Source: an uncultured Oscillospiraceae bacterium (GTDB lineage Bacteria > Bacillota > Clostridia > Oscillospirales > Ruminococcaceae). From it: a stretch of 64,000 nucleotides of DNA. The notes under the pieces were generated by a model. It saw only the letters and a program-made list of their open reading frames with translations. It was not told the origin of the DNA and ran no database searches. The DNA is taken from NCBI GenBank assembly GCA_910586535.1, contig CAJUHS010000002.1:124001-188000 (forward strand), written 5' to 3'. Of the stretch, positions 52,779 to 62,294 are shown one piece after another (the first letter of the stretch is position 1; each line of letters starts with the position of its first letter). The position numbers and the translations under genes were made by a program.

Positions 52779-54128
52779 TCAGACAAGTCCTGCTTCTATC
52801 AGATTCTGATTATGCTCGTCCAGAGTTTCGGCGTAGAAAAATTCTCCAGTTTCCAGATTTGAGCAAAAATAGAAATAGTCTGTTTCAGCAGGATAAAGCA
52901 CTGCATTTATCGCATCCAGTCCCGGGTTGCAGATAGGCCCAGGAGGAAGACCCGCCCCTTGGTATGTATCATAAGCCTTGAACATTGCCTCTGATTTGAA
53001 CTCAATATTAGGTTTAATGACTTCCTCAACATAATTCGTAGTCGGGTCGGACTGTAGCAGCGGATACTCGTCTGGATTGTTCAGACGGTTAAAAAATACC
53101 GAGGCTACCATTTTCATATTCTTTGTATCCGGAGCTTCTGCCTGAATTACGGAGGCAAGCGTAAGAACATCCTCAAGCTCCATATCAAGGTCTTTCATTC
53201 GTCCGTATAGGTCGGGAGTTACCCTTGCGTCAAAGTTTTTGTAAATTTTTTTAGCAACGACCCGCGGATCCTCTTCGACATAGAATTGATAGGTATCGGG
53301 GAAAAAGTACCCCTCCATTTTGTAAAATTTCAATGAACTTATTCTGACTTTTTCTTCAAAATCAAATCCAAAGTCTCCTGCATTAAATACTTTTATAAAC
53401 TCATCTGCGCTGCACACATTCTTTTCTTCCAGCCTTTGGGCAGCTTCAAGAAGCGTTATTCCCTCGGGAAAGATAACATCAGCTGTCTCACGCTGATTTT
53501 CTGATTCAGCCTGCAATTCCTCAATAAGCGTATTATAATCCATTTTAGGTGACAATGTATGAGTTCCCGCTATGTAAGTTCCGTCTGCACCCTTGAATTT
53601 TGAGAAAAGCCTGAACAGCTTAGGGTCGGAAATTATACCCTCGCTGTAAAGCTGCTCTGCAATATCAATCGTGCTTGAATTCATCGGTATATCAACTACA
53701 AGCTCAATATCAGACTTGCCGATAGCCAAAAATTCCTTGGAGCATTTTAATATAAACACCGCAGCGAGTATAGACACGGAAATTATAACAACGCTGAAAA
53801 TAAGTCCAAAAATAATGTGACCATGACCGCGCTTTTTCTTTTTCAGCTTTTGGGGTACTTCCTCATAGTCTTCATCTTCTTCCCCGTCAAACTCTTCATA
53901 ATCATGTTCCGCAGTATTTTCAGCATGTTCGTCCGAAGGCTCATTAGCGTCAGTAGGCTCCTCCGCATCTCCAGCGGCTTCAGTATCAGAATCCTCTAAA
54001 GTATCTTCGCCGTTTTCATTCGGTTCTTCAACATCGGATGAAGCCGCTTCCTCTGGCACGCTGTTCAGTATATTTTCAAGGAGAACGCTTTTTTCGCTTC
54101 GCTCCAACTCTTTCTGTTCCATCTGCAC
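52779..54128 (-). CDS. mltG: Endolytic murein transglycosylase MltG with an acidic N-terminal tail
   Basis: Cuts nascent glycan strands at the membrane. The protein of about 449 residues has a long, very acidic cytoplasmic region (about 1-95, rich in Glu and Asp), a Lys-rich KKKKRGHGH before one transmembrane helix (about 105-127), and the YceG domain with LTLASVIQAEAPDTKNMKMVA, where the glutamate is the catalytic residue. The start is GTG at 54128 or ATG at 54122. It overlaps the fthC gene by up to 53 bases. The acidic N-terminus is longer than in many homologues. Confidence 0.93.
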   Translation of the reverse strand: MQMEQKELERSEKSVLLENILNSVPEEAASSDVEEPNENGEDTLEDSDTEAAGDAEEPTDANEPSDEHAENTAEHDYEEFDGEEDEDYEEVPQKLKKKKRGHGHIIFGLIFSVVIISVSILAAVFILKCSKEFLAIGKSDIELVVDIPMNSSTIDIAEQLYSEGIISDPKLFRLFSKFKGADGTYIAGTHTLSPKMDYNTLIEELQAESENQRETADVIFPEGITLLEAAQRLEEKNVCSADEFIKVFNAGDFGFDFEEKVRISSLKFYKMEGYFFPDTYQFYVEEDPRVVAKKIYKNFDARVTPDLYGRMKDLDMELEDVLTLASVIQAEAPDTKNMKMVASVFFNRLNNPDEYPLLQSDPTTNYVEEVIKPNIEFKSEAMFKAYDTYQGAGLPPGPICNPGLDAINAVLYPAETDYFYFCSNLETGEFFYAETLDEHNQNLIEAGLV

Positions 54129-54735
54129 CGTTTTCCTTTCCGCATTTTTTTATATATTTTTCGGTAACAATGGTATCGACCGCAACATCAAACCGCCCGT
54201 GGATAAGCTCGGTCACAGTACAGCAGCAATAGCCTATCCCTACGAGAAACATATTCGAATGAGCCGATAAAAACCGGTCGTAATATCCCTTTCCGTACCC
54301 CAGACGGTATCCGTATCTGTCGTACACAAGTGCGGGAACTATACAAAAAGCTCCTTTGAAATCGGTAAGCTTCATGCATTTTTTCGGTATAGGTTCAAGA
54401 ACCGAAAAAGAACCGTGCTCCAAATCACGCAATGAATTTATAATATAGAATACCATATCCCGCGTATTCGGTACACATCTTGGGACAGCAACGGTTTTCC
54501 CGTCTCCGAGTGCGTGTTTTATAAACCTTATCGTATCCACCTCTATATCCGTGGAAACGTATGTTAGCACTGTCTTTGCCGCCTTATAGGAATCCAGTCC
54601 GATAAGCTTTGAAAAAATTTTTTCATCACGGAGCTTTTTCAAATTGCCAGGCATTTCACGGCGAATACGCTTATAGTTATTCCGAAGCTCGGTTTTATGC
54701 TCCCTTATATCGAAACCGGTCAGCTTCTGTACCAT
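54076..54735 (-). CDS. 5-formyltetrahydrofolate cyclo-ligase
   Basis: Converts 5-formyltetrahydrofolate to 5,10-methenyltetrahydrofolate with ATP. The 219-residue protein has the conserved FCIVPALVYDRYGYRLGYGK followed by GYYDRFL, and the N-terminal LRNNYKRIRREM. It overlaps DJ-1 by 16 bases and mltG by up to 53 bases, so all are co-translated. The C-terminal 25 residues are basic (KRKKRSP) and extend past the family core. Confidence 0.93.
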   Translation of the reverse strand: MVQKLTGFDIREHKTELRNNYKRIRREMPGNLKKLRDEKIFSKLIGLDSYKAAKTVLTYVSTDIEVDTIRFIKHALGDGKTVAVPRCVPNTRDMVFYIINSLRDLEHGSFSVLEPIPKKCMKLTDFKGAFCIVPALVYDRYGYRLGYGKGYYDRFLSAHSNMFLVGIGYCCCTVTELIHGRFDVAVDTIVTEKYIKKCGKENGADGTERVGAKRKKRSP

Positions 54736-55268
54736 AAAATCGCTTCTCCGACTTTTTTGCTTTGCTCGGCGGAAGCGAAAACCTCCGCAAGCTTCAGCCC
54801 AAAATCCACCGCCGTACCTGCCCCGCGGGAGGTAATAATATTTCCGTCGAGTACAACAGGCTCGTCTGATACATTTGCTCCCTCAAGCTGAGACTCAAAA
54901 CCTGCAAAGCATACAGCATTTCTTCCTTTGAGAATCCCTTTGTGTCCCAGTATCGACGGAGCAGCGCATATAGCTCCAATGTAAAGATTATTAGCTATAC
55001 AGTAATCGATAGCTTTCTGAACGGTTTCCGACTTTTCAAGATTGAGCGTACCGGGCATACCTCCGGGAAGAATTATTCCCTCCAGTTTTTCATCAAGACT
55101 AATAAGCTTGTCCTCTGTATCGGCAATAATAGTTATCCCGTGAGAGCTTGTTACAGCACTTCCGCCAACACCAACGGCAACGACCTCCTTGCCGCACCTG
55201 CGGAGAATGTCGATAGGTGTGACAGCCTCTGTTTCCTCAAAGCCGTTTGCAAGAAAAATGTAGATCAT
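54720..55268 (-). CDS. DJ-1/PfpI family protein
   Basis: A 182-residue protein of the DJ-1 family, with the nucleophile-elbow cysteine in YIGAICAAPSILGHKG and the acidic residue in NGFEETEAV. Members are deglycase-, chaperone- or protease-like; activity here is not determined. The start at 55268 follows GGGAGG; an ATG at 55283 is less likely. It ends inside fthC. Confidence 0.9.
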   Translation of the reverse strand: MIYIFLANGFEETEAVTPIDILRRCGKEVVAVGVGGSAVTSSHGITIIADTEDKLISLDEKLEGIILPGGMPGTLNLEKSETVQKAIDYCIANNLYIGAICAAPSILGHKGILKGRNAVCFAGFESQLEGANVSDEPVVLDGNIITSRGAGTAVDFGLKLAEVFASAEQSKKVGEAILWYRS

Positions 55269-55287
55269 TCCGATTCCTCCCAAAAGT

Positions 55288-56169
55288 TTATTTGAATGTG
55301 ACCTTGTTTTTATGAAGCATTATCACAGGGTAATAGGAACGCTTTGACCTGCGCAGTCCTTCCAGACCCAAATCCTCTTCTCGGTTGATGTAGCTGTATC
55401 CAACAGTCGCAGACTTTGCAAACTCATTATTTATGGCGGCATATGCACCCTGTATATCCGAGTTCGCCTTTTCAATGTGAATATCAAATGTGTCTGAATT
55501 TATGCCGTCTCCGATTGTAAAGCCCTGAACCTTGTTGTCCACACGGATAACTCCGCCCTTTAATTCCAGTTCACCAAAATAGTTCATAAAAGTATTTATA
55601 GCATACTGCTCCGCAACGCTGGATTCGTCATCGTATGATTGATTCAGATTGTAACTATTTACAGCAAATTCAATACACTCGTCGAAATCCTTTTCAGTCA
55701 GAATAGAATATTCCCAATTGTTTTCGTAGAATCTTGCTATGTGATTCCTTTTTTTGTGGTATTTCTTGCCGGAAAGCGTCCTGAGCTTTTCCGCGTCATA
55801 AATATAGTCGCAGTCAGATTCATCACAGGAAACGCTGTACTGTCCCTCGAAAAGTTCCTCAAAAAGACATAAGTTTTCATCTGTAACCGAACTTACCGTC
55901 AGAGGATTTCCAGTTTCCTCCGCTTCCCTTTTTAAGGTAAGGAACAGATCCTTATAGTCTCCGATCCCTGCGGGAAAAGTAAAACTCATACCGTATTTCA
56001 TGGAGCGGGAAATATAGAAATCCTTATATCTGCATATAGCAGTATCGTATAGCCTGTGCCATGCAAAATTATTTGAAAAATTGTACTCGCAGCCTCTGAA
56101 GTCCGATTTTTTCAATAGATCGGTTATCCAAGGCCTGTCGGAAAGCTCAATAACCTTAAAATCCAACAT
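55288..56169 (-). CDS. DUF2156 (phosphatidylglycerol lysyltransferase-like) protein
   Basis: A 293-residue protein with two GNAT-like folds, as in the catalytic part of MprF. Conserved segments include GKKYHKKRNHIARFYENN, GGVIRVDNKVQGFTIG and YSYINREEDLGLEGLRRSK. No transmembrane part is attached. The substrate is unknown; the charged groove suggests an aminoacyl-tRNA or similar donor, by analogy with MprF. It lies four bases after tmk. Confidence 0.85.
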   Translation of the reverse strand: MLDFKVIELSDRPWITDLLKKSDFRGCEYNFSNNFAWHRLYDTAICRYKDFYISRSMKYGMSFTFPAGIGDYKDLFLTLKREAEETGNPLTVSSVTDENLCLFEELFEGQYSVSCDESDCDYIYDAEKLRTLSGKKYHKKRNHIARFYENNWEYSILTEKDFDECIEFAVNSYNLNQSYDDESSVAEQYAINTFMNYFGELELKGGVIRVDNKVQGFTIGDGINSDTFDIHIEKANSDIQGAYAAINNEFAKSATVGYSYINREEDLGLEGLRRSKRSYYPVIMLHKNKVTFK

Positions 56170-56172
56170 ATA

Positions 56173-56832
56173 CTATAAAACCTCTTTTATCAACTGTATA
56201 AGTCTGCCGCTTATATCACCTATCGGCAAGACTCTGTCCTCTGCGCTGCAAGGAACTATTTTCCATCCGAGCCTTTCGGCAGCATACAGCGCAGAACGTC
56301 TGCAAAGCTTCAGATACTCAACATTTGCCTCATGGATATCCTTTCTCTTTTCGTCTCCGTTATACCGTCCCGTAATAAGCCTTTGAGAAATTTCCACAGG
56401 CATATCCAGAAAAATAACAAGATTTGGTTCTGGAAGCGCCAGTTTGGCGTACTCATAGTCTGCAAGCCATTCGAGGTAACTGTCCCACTCGCTTTCGGGA
56501 AGTTTTCCCATTTGATGTATTGCATTTGATGTAACATATCGGCTCGCCAATATCAGTTCTCCGCCAAGATAATTTTTTTCCCAAAACATTTTATAACTTG
56601 CATAACGGTCTGCCGCATAAAAGCTTGAAGCGGCATAAGCGTTTACTTCCGCTGCATTAGCAGAAATCTCGCCGTTCAGATACATCCTTACCAACGTCGA
56701 GGACGGCTGATCATAATCGGGAAAGCTTATTGCCTTTACAGCAGTATCAACCGCAAGTTTTTCCCTTAGAATTTCAAACTGCGTAGTCTTTCCGCTGCCG
56801 TCAAGACCGTCTATAACAACCAATTTTCCCAT
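56173..56832 (-). CDS. tmk: Thymidylate kinase
   Basis: Phosphorylates dTMP to dTDP. The roughly 219-residue protein starts with the P-loop VIDGLDGSGKTTQFEIL and has the DRYASYKMF segment and VIFLDMPVEIS. Start at 56832 with GGGAG upstream; longer starts up to 56907 lie in the leader. It is the first gene of a long minus-strand run down to the rplS region. Confidence 0.93.
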   Translation of the reverse strand: MGKLVVIDGLDGSGKTTQFEILREKLAVDTAVKAISFPDYDQPSSTLVRMYLNGEISANAAEVNAYAASSFYAADRYASYKMFWEKNYLGGELILASRYVTSNAIHQMGKLPESEWDSYLEWLADYEYAKLALPEPNLVIFLDMPVEISQRLITGRYNGDEKRKDIHEANVEYLKLCRRSALYAAERLGWKIVPCSAEDRVLPIGDISGRLIQLIKEVL

Positions 56833-56914
56833 GCAAAACCGTCTCCCAAATCGTATTATATTCATTATACCATTAAAAAAGAAATTCGTCAATATAAAGA
56901 ACTGCATTTAAAAA

Positions 56915-56943
56915 GTCCCGGAGAGGTTTTCCAGCTCCGGGAC
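56915..56943 (-). terminator. Terminator after the THUMP methyltransferase gene
   Basis: On the minus strand GTCCCGGAG (56943-56935) pairs with CTCCGGGAC (56923-56915), a perfect 9-bp stem followed by TTTTT. Confidence 0.88.
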
Positions 56944-56963
56944 AGTCAGCAAATCTGTCAAGT

Positions 56964-58079
56964 CTATTTAAAATACATATAAAGCTGACATTTCAGCATT
57001 CCGTTATAGAGCTTTCTGCGCTTATCGGCGGTTTTCCCGAACAGCTTTTCAAACTCCTCGTGCGGAGAGATAACAAAGCAAGGGTGTTCCCTGTCGGCAG
57101 TAAAACGCTGTCCCATTATACTGTAAAGCTTTTCTGCTTCTCTTATCTCCAGCAGTCGCTCACCGTAGGGAGGATTGCAGATAGTCACCGTATTGGAAAT
57201 ATTTTCATAACTTTTTATATCCGCCTGTTTGATCTCCACCCGCTTCTGGATACCTGCCTTTCGGCAGTTTTCCTGAGTAAGAGCCACGCACTCCGGGTCT
57301 ATATCATAACCGTAGGCAAAAAAGTCTGTATCTTTTCTTATAGCTTCAAGGGCAGCTTTTCGTTCAGTCTCCCAAAGATTTTGCGGGATAATACTCCAGT
57401 TATCGGAAGCAAAACGCCGTTTTAGTCCCGGAGCAATATTCAAAGCCTTATAGGCAGCTTCAATAAGGATAGTTCCGCTTCCGCAGAACGGATCGCATAC
57501 AACGCTGTCGCCCCGAATATGGGCAAGATCAACTATTCCCGCCGCAAGAGTCTCCTTTATAGGCGCGGCATTTGAATTTCTGCGGTATCCGCGCTTGTGA
57601 AGCCCCTCGCCGGTACTGTCCAGAAAAATCGAAACATGATTTTTAAGTATGCTGAACCTTACTTGGTACAGCGCACCCGTTTCTTCAAAATAGCTTATAC
57701 CATAATTGTTTTTCAGCCGTTCCACGGCGGCTTTTTTTATTATGGACTGACAGTCGGGAACGCTGTGCAGCTCGGAATTAAGTGAATACCCCTTTACAGG
57801 AAACCTGTCATCCGCACCGATAAAGTCCTCAAAAGGCGCATTTTTCGTGCCCTGAAAGAGCTCCTCGAAGCTATAGGCGTCAAATTCCGCAAGCTGTACC
57901 AGAACACGCTCCGCAGTACTCAGCCAAAGATTAGCTTTAATAAGCGTACCTAAATCACCAGAAAAAGCAACCCTGCCGTCCGACACGGAAATATCCTGCC
58001 CTCCGATTCTTGTTATCTCAAATTTCAGCGTGCTTTCAAGTCCGAAGTGACACGGACAAACCATTCTTATCAAATTCAT
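56964..58079 (-). CDS. THUMP-domain class I rRNA methyltransferase (RlmL/YpsC type)
   Basis: A 371-residue RNA methyltransferase with an N-terminal THUMP domain and a C-terminal Rossmann domain: SVVCDPFCGSGTILIEA as motif I and VTICNPPYGERL as the catalytic NPPY motif. This form methylates guanine N2 in 23S rRNA in related proteins. The start ATG at 58079 shares bases with the TGA of the PBP gene (TGATG), giving coupled translation. Confidence 0.88.
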   Translation of the reverse strand: MNLIRMVCPCHFGLESTLKFEITRIGGQDISVSDGRVAFSGDLGTLIKANLWLSTAERVLVQLAEFDAYSFEELFQGTKNAPFEDFIGADDRFPVKGYSLNSELHSVPDCQSIIKKAAVERLKNNYGISYFEETGALYQVRFSILKNHVSIFLDSTGEGLHKRGYRRNSNAAPIKETLAAGIVDLAHIRGDSVVCDPFCGSGTILIEAAYKALNIAPGLKRRFASDNWSIIPQNLWETERKAALEAIRKDTDFFAYGYDIDPECVALTQENCRKAGIQKRVEIKQADIKSYENISNTVTICNPPYGERLLEIREAEKLYSIMGQRFTADREHPCFVISPHEEFEKLFGKTADKRRKLYNGMLKCQLYMYFK

Positions 58080-60298
58080 CAGGACTGCCCCTCGTCTTTC
58101 TTTTTGGCGCTGTGGTCTGCGGTACACATTTCAGGAACAAAGGTCTTTTTATAATATCCGACCGAGCCCGTTGGACACTTTGCGCCCGCAAGCTTTCCTG
58201 TTTCAGCGCAATAGTAAAGCTCCTGAACCTCGTTGTTTACAGGGAAAGATTTCCCATCTTCCGCTTCGGCAATTTCACCAAAAACATTTTTCCACACCTG
58301 CGGTGAGCTATAATAAGTTCCTGTGGGTATCTGCTTCGGGGTAAGATAGCCGTACCATATGCCGCTGACATAGTCGGGAGTACAGCCAACAAACGACAGA
58401 TCGTGCCAATCCTGAGACGTACCGGTCTTTCCGACAAGCGGCGTATTGACAAGCTTTGCGGCACGTCCGGTTCCGTTAGGACCCTCAATTACCGTCTGCA
58501 TAAGCTTGTTCATTATATAGGCTGTATCACTGCTTATTGCCTGGATAGGCATATATTTATGCTGCAAAACAACCTTACCTGTTCCGTCAACGACCTGCGT
58601 GTATGACGTTGGCTTGTAGTATTTTCCGCCGTTTCCAAATGCCTGATACGCCGCAACAAGCTCTTTAAGGGTAAGCCCTTCCGTAAGAGCTCCTACCGAA
58701 AGCGGTGCAATATCCGCGTCAGCAGCTGTAAGTGTAGTGACCTGGAAACGGTTTTGCAGAAATTCAAACACTTCCTGCGGAGTCTCCTGCTCAATAAGCT
58801 GAGCTGGAACAGTATTCAGCGAACGCTGCAGTGCCTGGAACGTAAAGTATCCTCCGTAATCCCATGTTTTGGAATTATAGTTATAAGGCCACTTACGAGG
58901 CAGACCCGTTTCCTCGTCTATAATTTCGGTATCCAGAGGCTTATTGGTAAATACGGTCGACCATGTGAAAAAGTCGTACTCAAGACCATATCCGTAAGAG
59001 GTTATCGGTTTTATACAGGAACCGGGAGAACGCTTCGACCTTGTTGCGTTGTTCCAGATATTGGAGCCAGCTTTCTCTCCGATCGCGCCAACGACAGCCT
59101 TGATATTTCCTGTATAGTCCATGCAGATAAACGCAGACTCGGGCGGGTCAGCAAGAACAGTATCCGAGAATGTACTATAATCCTTATACTTAGCTTCGAC
59201 AGCCTTCTGCATATCCAGATCCACGGTAGTATATACCTTATAGCCACCGTTATAGAGCTTGTCGCTTGCCTCGTCCTGCTCAATTCCGTAAAGCTCCTGA
59301 AAATCGGTTATTACATCATAGATAACCATATCCACAAACCAGTCCTGAATACCGTTGCCGTTTTCTTCGGATTCGTCCTTGGCATTCGGATCGCGGAATA
59401 CTATTTTCTCCTCACAGGCAGCCTCGTACTCTCTCTGAGAAATACAAGCGTTTTTATACATAAGCCACAAAACGGTCTGCTGACGTTCCAGATTCCATTC
59501 AAGACCTGATTTGAATTCGCCTGTTTCTTCGTCCTCCTTACCCTTTGCAAAGGGATTGTAGTGTACCGGGTTTTTGGGTATGGCTGCAAGGCATGCACCC
59601 TCTGCAATGGTAAGCTCAGAAACGTCCTTGCCGAAATATTTCAGCGACGCCGCCTGTATTCCCGCTGTGCTTCCTCCGAAACCTATATAGTTTAAGTATG
59701 CTTCGAGGATATCTGTTTTTGTGCAGTACTTTTCTAGCTGCGCCGCACGAAATATCTCACGCATTTTTCTGTCCCAGTTTGCGTCGTCGTCGCCGGTAAC
59801 GTTTTTGACAAGCTGCTGAGTAATAGTCGAACCGCCCTGTCTGCCTCCCAGAAAGTGCAGTATCTCATTAAGAAAAGCAGTAAAGGTACGCTTCCAGTCA
59901 ACGCCTGCGTGCTCGTAGAAACGCTCGTCCTCGGTGTAAACAAAAGCGTCCTGAACGTGCTGGGGAATCTTGTCAATAGTAACGGGAATCCTATCGGCGT
60001 TTCTGCTTATGCTTGCAAGCTCTACAAGAGAGTCGTTTTTATCATAAGCGTAAATAAACGTCGTATAGTCAAGGTCGAGATCGGAAAGTGAAATGTCGAC
60101 CTGATCCTGATCAACGAACTGAAGCACATAAACCGTAAGCGCCGCAGCAATTATCGAACCTGTTATTATAACTATCAGCACAAGCGAAAGTATAGTAGTG
60201 CCTATGACCGCAAGCGTCCTTTTAATGGGATTGACCTTGCGCTTCTTCTTTTTCTTGCGAACCCTTGTTTCCTCGGGATTATTTTCTTTATAAGCCAT
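58079..60298 (-). CDS. Class A penicillin-binding protein (PBP1A type)
   Basis: Builds and cross-links peptidoglycan. The 739-residue protein has a Lys/Arg-rich cytoplasmic start (RVRKKKKKRKVNPIKR), one transmembrane helix at about 32-58, the transglycosylase domain with EDERFYEHAGVDWKRTF and GGSTITQQLVKN, and the transpeptidase domain with SxxK in SPGSCIKPI, SLNTVPA (SxN) and VGKTGTSQDW (KTG). All active residues are present, unlike the S11 protein at 12215. It is coupled to the methyltransferase gene downstream. AGGAGG precedes the start. Confidence 0.95.
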   Translation of the reverse strand: MAYKENNPEETRVRKKKKKRKVNPIKRTLAVIGTTILSLVLIVIITGSIIAAALTVYVLQFVDQDQVDISLSDLDLDYTTFIYAYDKNDSLVELASISRNADRIPVTIDKIPQHVQDAFVYTEDERFYEHAGVDWKRTFTAFLNEILHFLGGRQGGSTITQQLVKNVTGDDDANWDRKMREIFRAAQLEKYCTKTDILEAYLNYIGFGGSTAGIQAASLKYFGKDVSELTIAEGACLAAIPKNPVHYNPFAKGKEDEETGEFKSGLEWNLERQQTVLWLMYKNACISQREYEAACEEKIVFRDPNAKDESEENGNGIQDWFVDMVIYDVITDFQELYGIEQDEASDKLYNGGYKVYTTVDLDMQKAVEAKYKDYSTFSDTVLADPPESAFICMDYTGNIKAVVGAIGEKAGSNIWNNATRSKRSPGSCIKPITSYGYGLEYDFFTWSTVFTNKPLDTEIIDEETGLPRKWPYNYNSKTWDYGGYFTFQALQRSLNTVPAQLIEQETPQEVFEFLQNRFQVTTLTAADADIAPLSVGALTEGLTLKELVAAYQAFGNGGKYYKPTSYTQVVDGTGKVVLQHKYMPIQAISSDTAYIMNKLMQTVIEGPNGTGRAAKLVNTPLVGKTGTSQDWHDLSFVGCTPDYVSGIWYGYLTPKQIPTGTYYSSPQVWKNVFGEIAEAEDGKSFPVNNEVQELYYCAETGKLAGAKCPTGSVGYYKKTFVPEMCTADHSAKKKDEGQS

Positions 60299-60438
60299 GC
60301 TCTTCCTCCTAAGGCTGTATTTCTCTGCAAGTATATCACATATTCCCCAAGTTGTTAAGTCAAAAAAGTAAATTGTAATATTTTAAGGAAAATTGTAAAC
60401 GTTCCGACACGCAAATGTTACCGTACTCGTCAAGCATA

Positions 60439-61665
60439 TCAGCCAAGAATAATATAGGAAGTAAAGCCCAGATCCATAAACGCGGATATAGTTTCACTGA
60501 AATCAGCCTGTGAAAAATCGGTCTGCCTCAGAGCGGGAACAATCGTTATTTCATCACCCGCAAGACGCTTTATTTCGGTAAATACCGTCCTTGCCCTGTC
60601 GTATGCCATAAGCTCCGAAAGCGCGATCTCCTCGCCGTTTATCAGAGCGGTATTCTCCAGCCCGTTCGGGAAATACTCAACGGAAACTGTTTTGACCGTA
60701 AGCTCCGCAGGCTTGAACAGATCGGACTTCCCGCCGATGATCTCTCCCGCCGAAGCCATTACCATTACTGAAGAGCCGTTTGCCTCAGCCGCCTTTGCAG
60801 AAATATCTGCAATGCTTATAAGAGTCTTATACTTTGACGGGTCTTTAACTATTGCCCCCACATAATTAAGGTCTGAACTGCGGAAAGGCGGGAAAACAAT
60901 ACCGTCAAAAATAACATAGTCAAAGCCCGCGCTCGAAACCTCGTTTGCAAGGTATGCCGCATAGCTCTGGGTATCAGTGTCAAAAGGAGACAGCCATGGC
61001 TTTCCTCCGTTTGCAGCCGAGTCGTCAAGCCATGTAGAGGTGCTTCCCTCAAAACGGTACGCGCCTGTTTTGTACTCTCCGTACCAGTTATGATCCTCAA
61101 GAAGATTGATCTTTGCAATAGGAGTAAATCCCGCATTTTTTATCATAGACGATATCTGTCCGGCATACATACCTCCGGCAACAGCGCCGTCAGCGCTCAA
61201 AGCCATTTGTGAACTCGTTTTATAGTATATCTTTCCGCCCTCTGCTTTCATCGTAACGACTACAGCAGTATAGCCGCTTCCTTTTGCGCTTTCAAGAGCG
61301 TTTCTCAGCTCAGCGTCCGAAACGAGAGCTGTTTCAGGAAGCTGGTACGCAGAAAAATCAAGCTTACTGTTTTCGACGCTATCCTCGGAGACGTATGTCG
61401 ACTCCTCGGGAACGTCTTCAGTCTCACCGACGGTACTGTCCGTATCGTCGGGCATAACGGGAGGAGTCCACGGTACCGTCTCCTCTGCGGAGTACTTACC
61501 GCTTCTTTCCGAAAAATACTTATATATAGGCTTTCCGACGCTGTATCCGACAAAAACCAGCGCCGCCAGAATTATTATCATAAACAAAGCCTTAAAAAAT
61601 TTCTGAGTTCTTCTTTTTCGGTTGCCTGCGCGAGTACGGTAAATTTTTCTGCCGCGGCGTTCCAT
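60439..61665 (-). CDS. Membrane-anchored DUF4015-type putative glycoside hydrolase
   Basis: A 408-residue protein with a basic N-terminus, one transmembrane helix at about residues 27-45, an acidic Ser/Thr/Glu-rich linker to about 98, and an extracytoplasmic TIM-barrel-like domain of the DUF4015 (putative glycoside hydrolase) type, with YTAVVVTMKAEGGKIYYKT and FDYVIFDGIVFPP as barrel strands. The predicted catalytic aspartate in YVIFDGIVFP is present. The substrate is unknown. It follows the rnf-like cluster by 22 bases and may be in the same transcript. Confidence 0.75.
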   Translation of the reverse strand: MERRGRKIYRTRAGNRKRRTQKFFKALFMIIILAALVFVGYSVGKPIYKYFSERSGKYSAEETVPWTPPVMPDDTDSTVGETEDVPEESTYVSEDSVENSKLDFSAYQLPETALVSDAELRNALESAKGSGYTAVVVTMKAEGGKIYYKTSSQMALSADGAVAGGMYAGQISSMIKNAGFTPIAKINLLEDHNWYGEYKTGAYRFEGSTSTWLDDSAANGGKPWLSPFDTDTQSYAAYLANEVSSAGFDYVIFDGIVFPPFRSSDLNYVGAIVKDPSKYKTLISIADISAKAAEANGSSVMVMASAGEIIGGKSDLFKPAELTVKTVSVEYFPNGLENTALINGEEIALSELMAYDRARTVFTEIKRLAGDEITIVPALRQTDFSQADFSETISAFMDLGFTSYIILG

Positions 61666-61687
61666 TGCCTATCATCCCTTCAACCTT

Positions 61688-62281
61688 TTAAAATTTTAAT
61701 GTATAACCCGAAAGTCCCCAAAAAGCCATGCTTAATATACCTATATAGACCAGAAGCAGCGGATAACCCCTGAACGAATACGGCGCTTTCTCAGAATAAA
61801 GACGGTCGTAAACTATCGCCGTAAGGTACACCGCCAGTACAAAACCCAATCCCATGCCAATACCGTGTATAAAATATTCACCGAGGGTATTGCAGCGTTC
61901 CGAGATAAGGAACAGCGAGCCAAGCACAGCACAGTTGAACGCGGAAATGTGTATATATTTTTTCATTCTGCCGAACATTGCCGGAGCAAATCTCCACATA
62001 CACAGCAATGTCAGGATATACACCGCGCCGAGAATTATTATATACACAAGAGGCGTATAAATATAGCTTTTTTCGTCGAAACTCAGCGCTTGATTGATAA
62101 AATATGTCAGTACGCTCATCAGTGCGGTTATATAGGTCACGCTCAAACCGAATCCAAGCAAGTTTTTACGGCTTCTTGAAACAATTATCAGCGTACTCGT
62201 ACCGAGCGCTCCCGAAAATATTATGTTTTCGGCAAATACTGCTGTAAAAGCGGTAAGTATTATATTTTTCAGCATATCCAA
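61688..62281 (-). CDS. RnfA-like membrane subunit lacking one Fe-S ligand
   Basis: A 197-residue, six-helix membrane protein aligned with RnfA/NqrE over its length, including SFRGYPLLLVYIGILSMAF near the end. In RnfA, two cysteines from opposite helices bind a [2Fe-2S] cluster; the first lies in an LGxC motif and here reads LGTS (26-29), so the ligand is lost, while the second, in FNCAVLG (Cys117), is kept. The start is TTG at 62281 (or ATG at 62275). No rnfB follows; the next gene is DUF4015. It lies 13 bases after rnfE. Confidence 0.78.
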   Translation of the reverse strand: MDMLKNIILTAFTAVFAENIIFSGALGTSTLIIVSRSRKNLLGFGLSVTYITALMSVLTYFINQALSFDEKSYIYTPLVYIIILGAVYILTLLCMWRFAPAMFGRMKKYIHISAFNCAVLGSLFLISERCNTLGEYFIHGIGMGLGFVLAVYLTAIVYDRLYSEKAPYSFRGYPLLLVYIGILSMAFWGLSGYTLKF

Positions 62282-62294
62282 TCAAACCGCCTTC

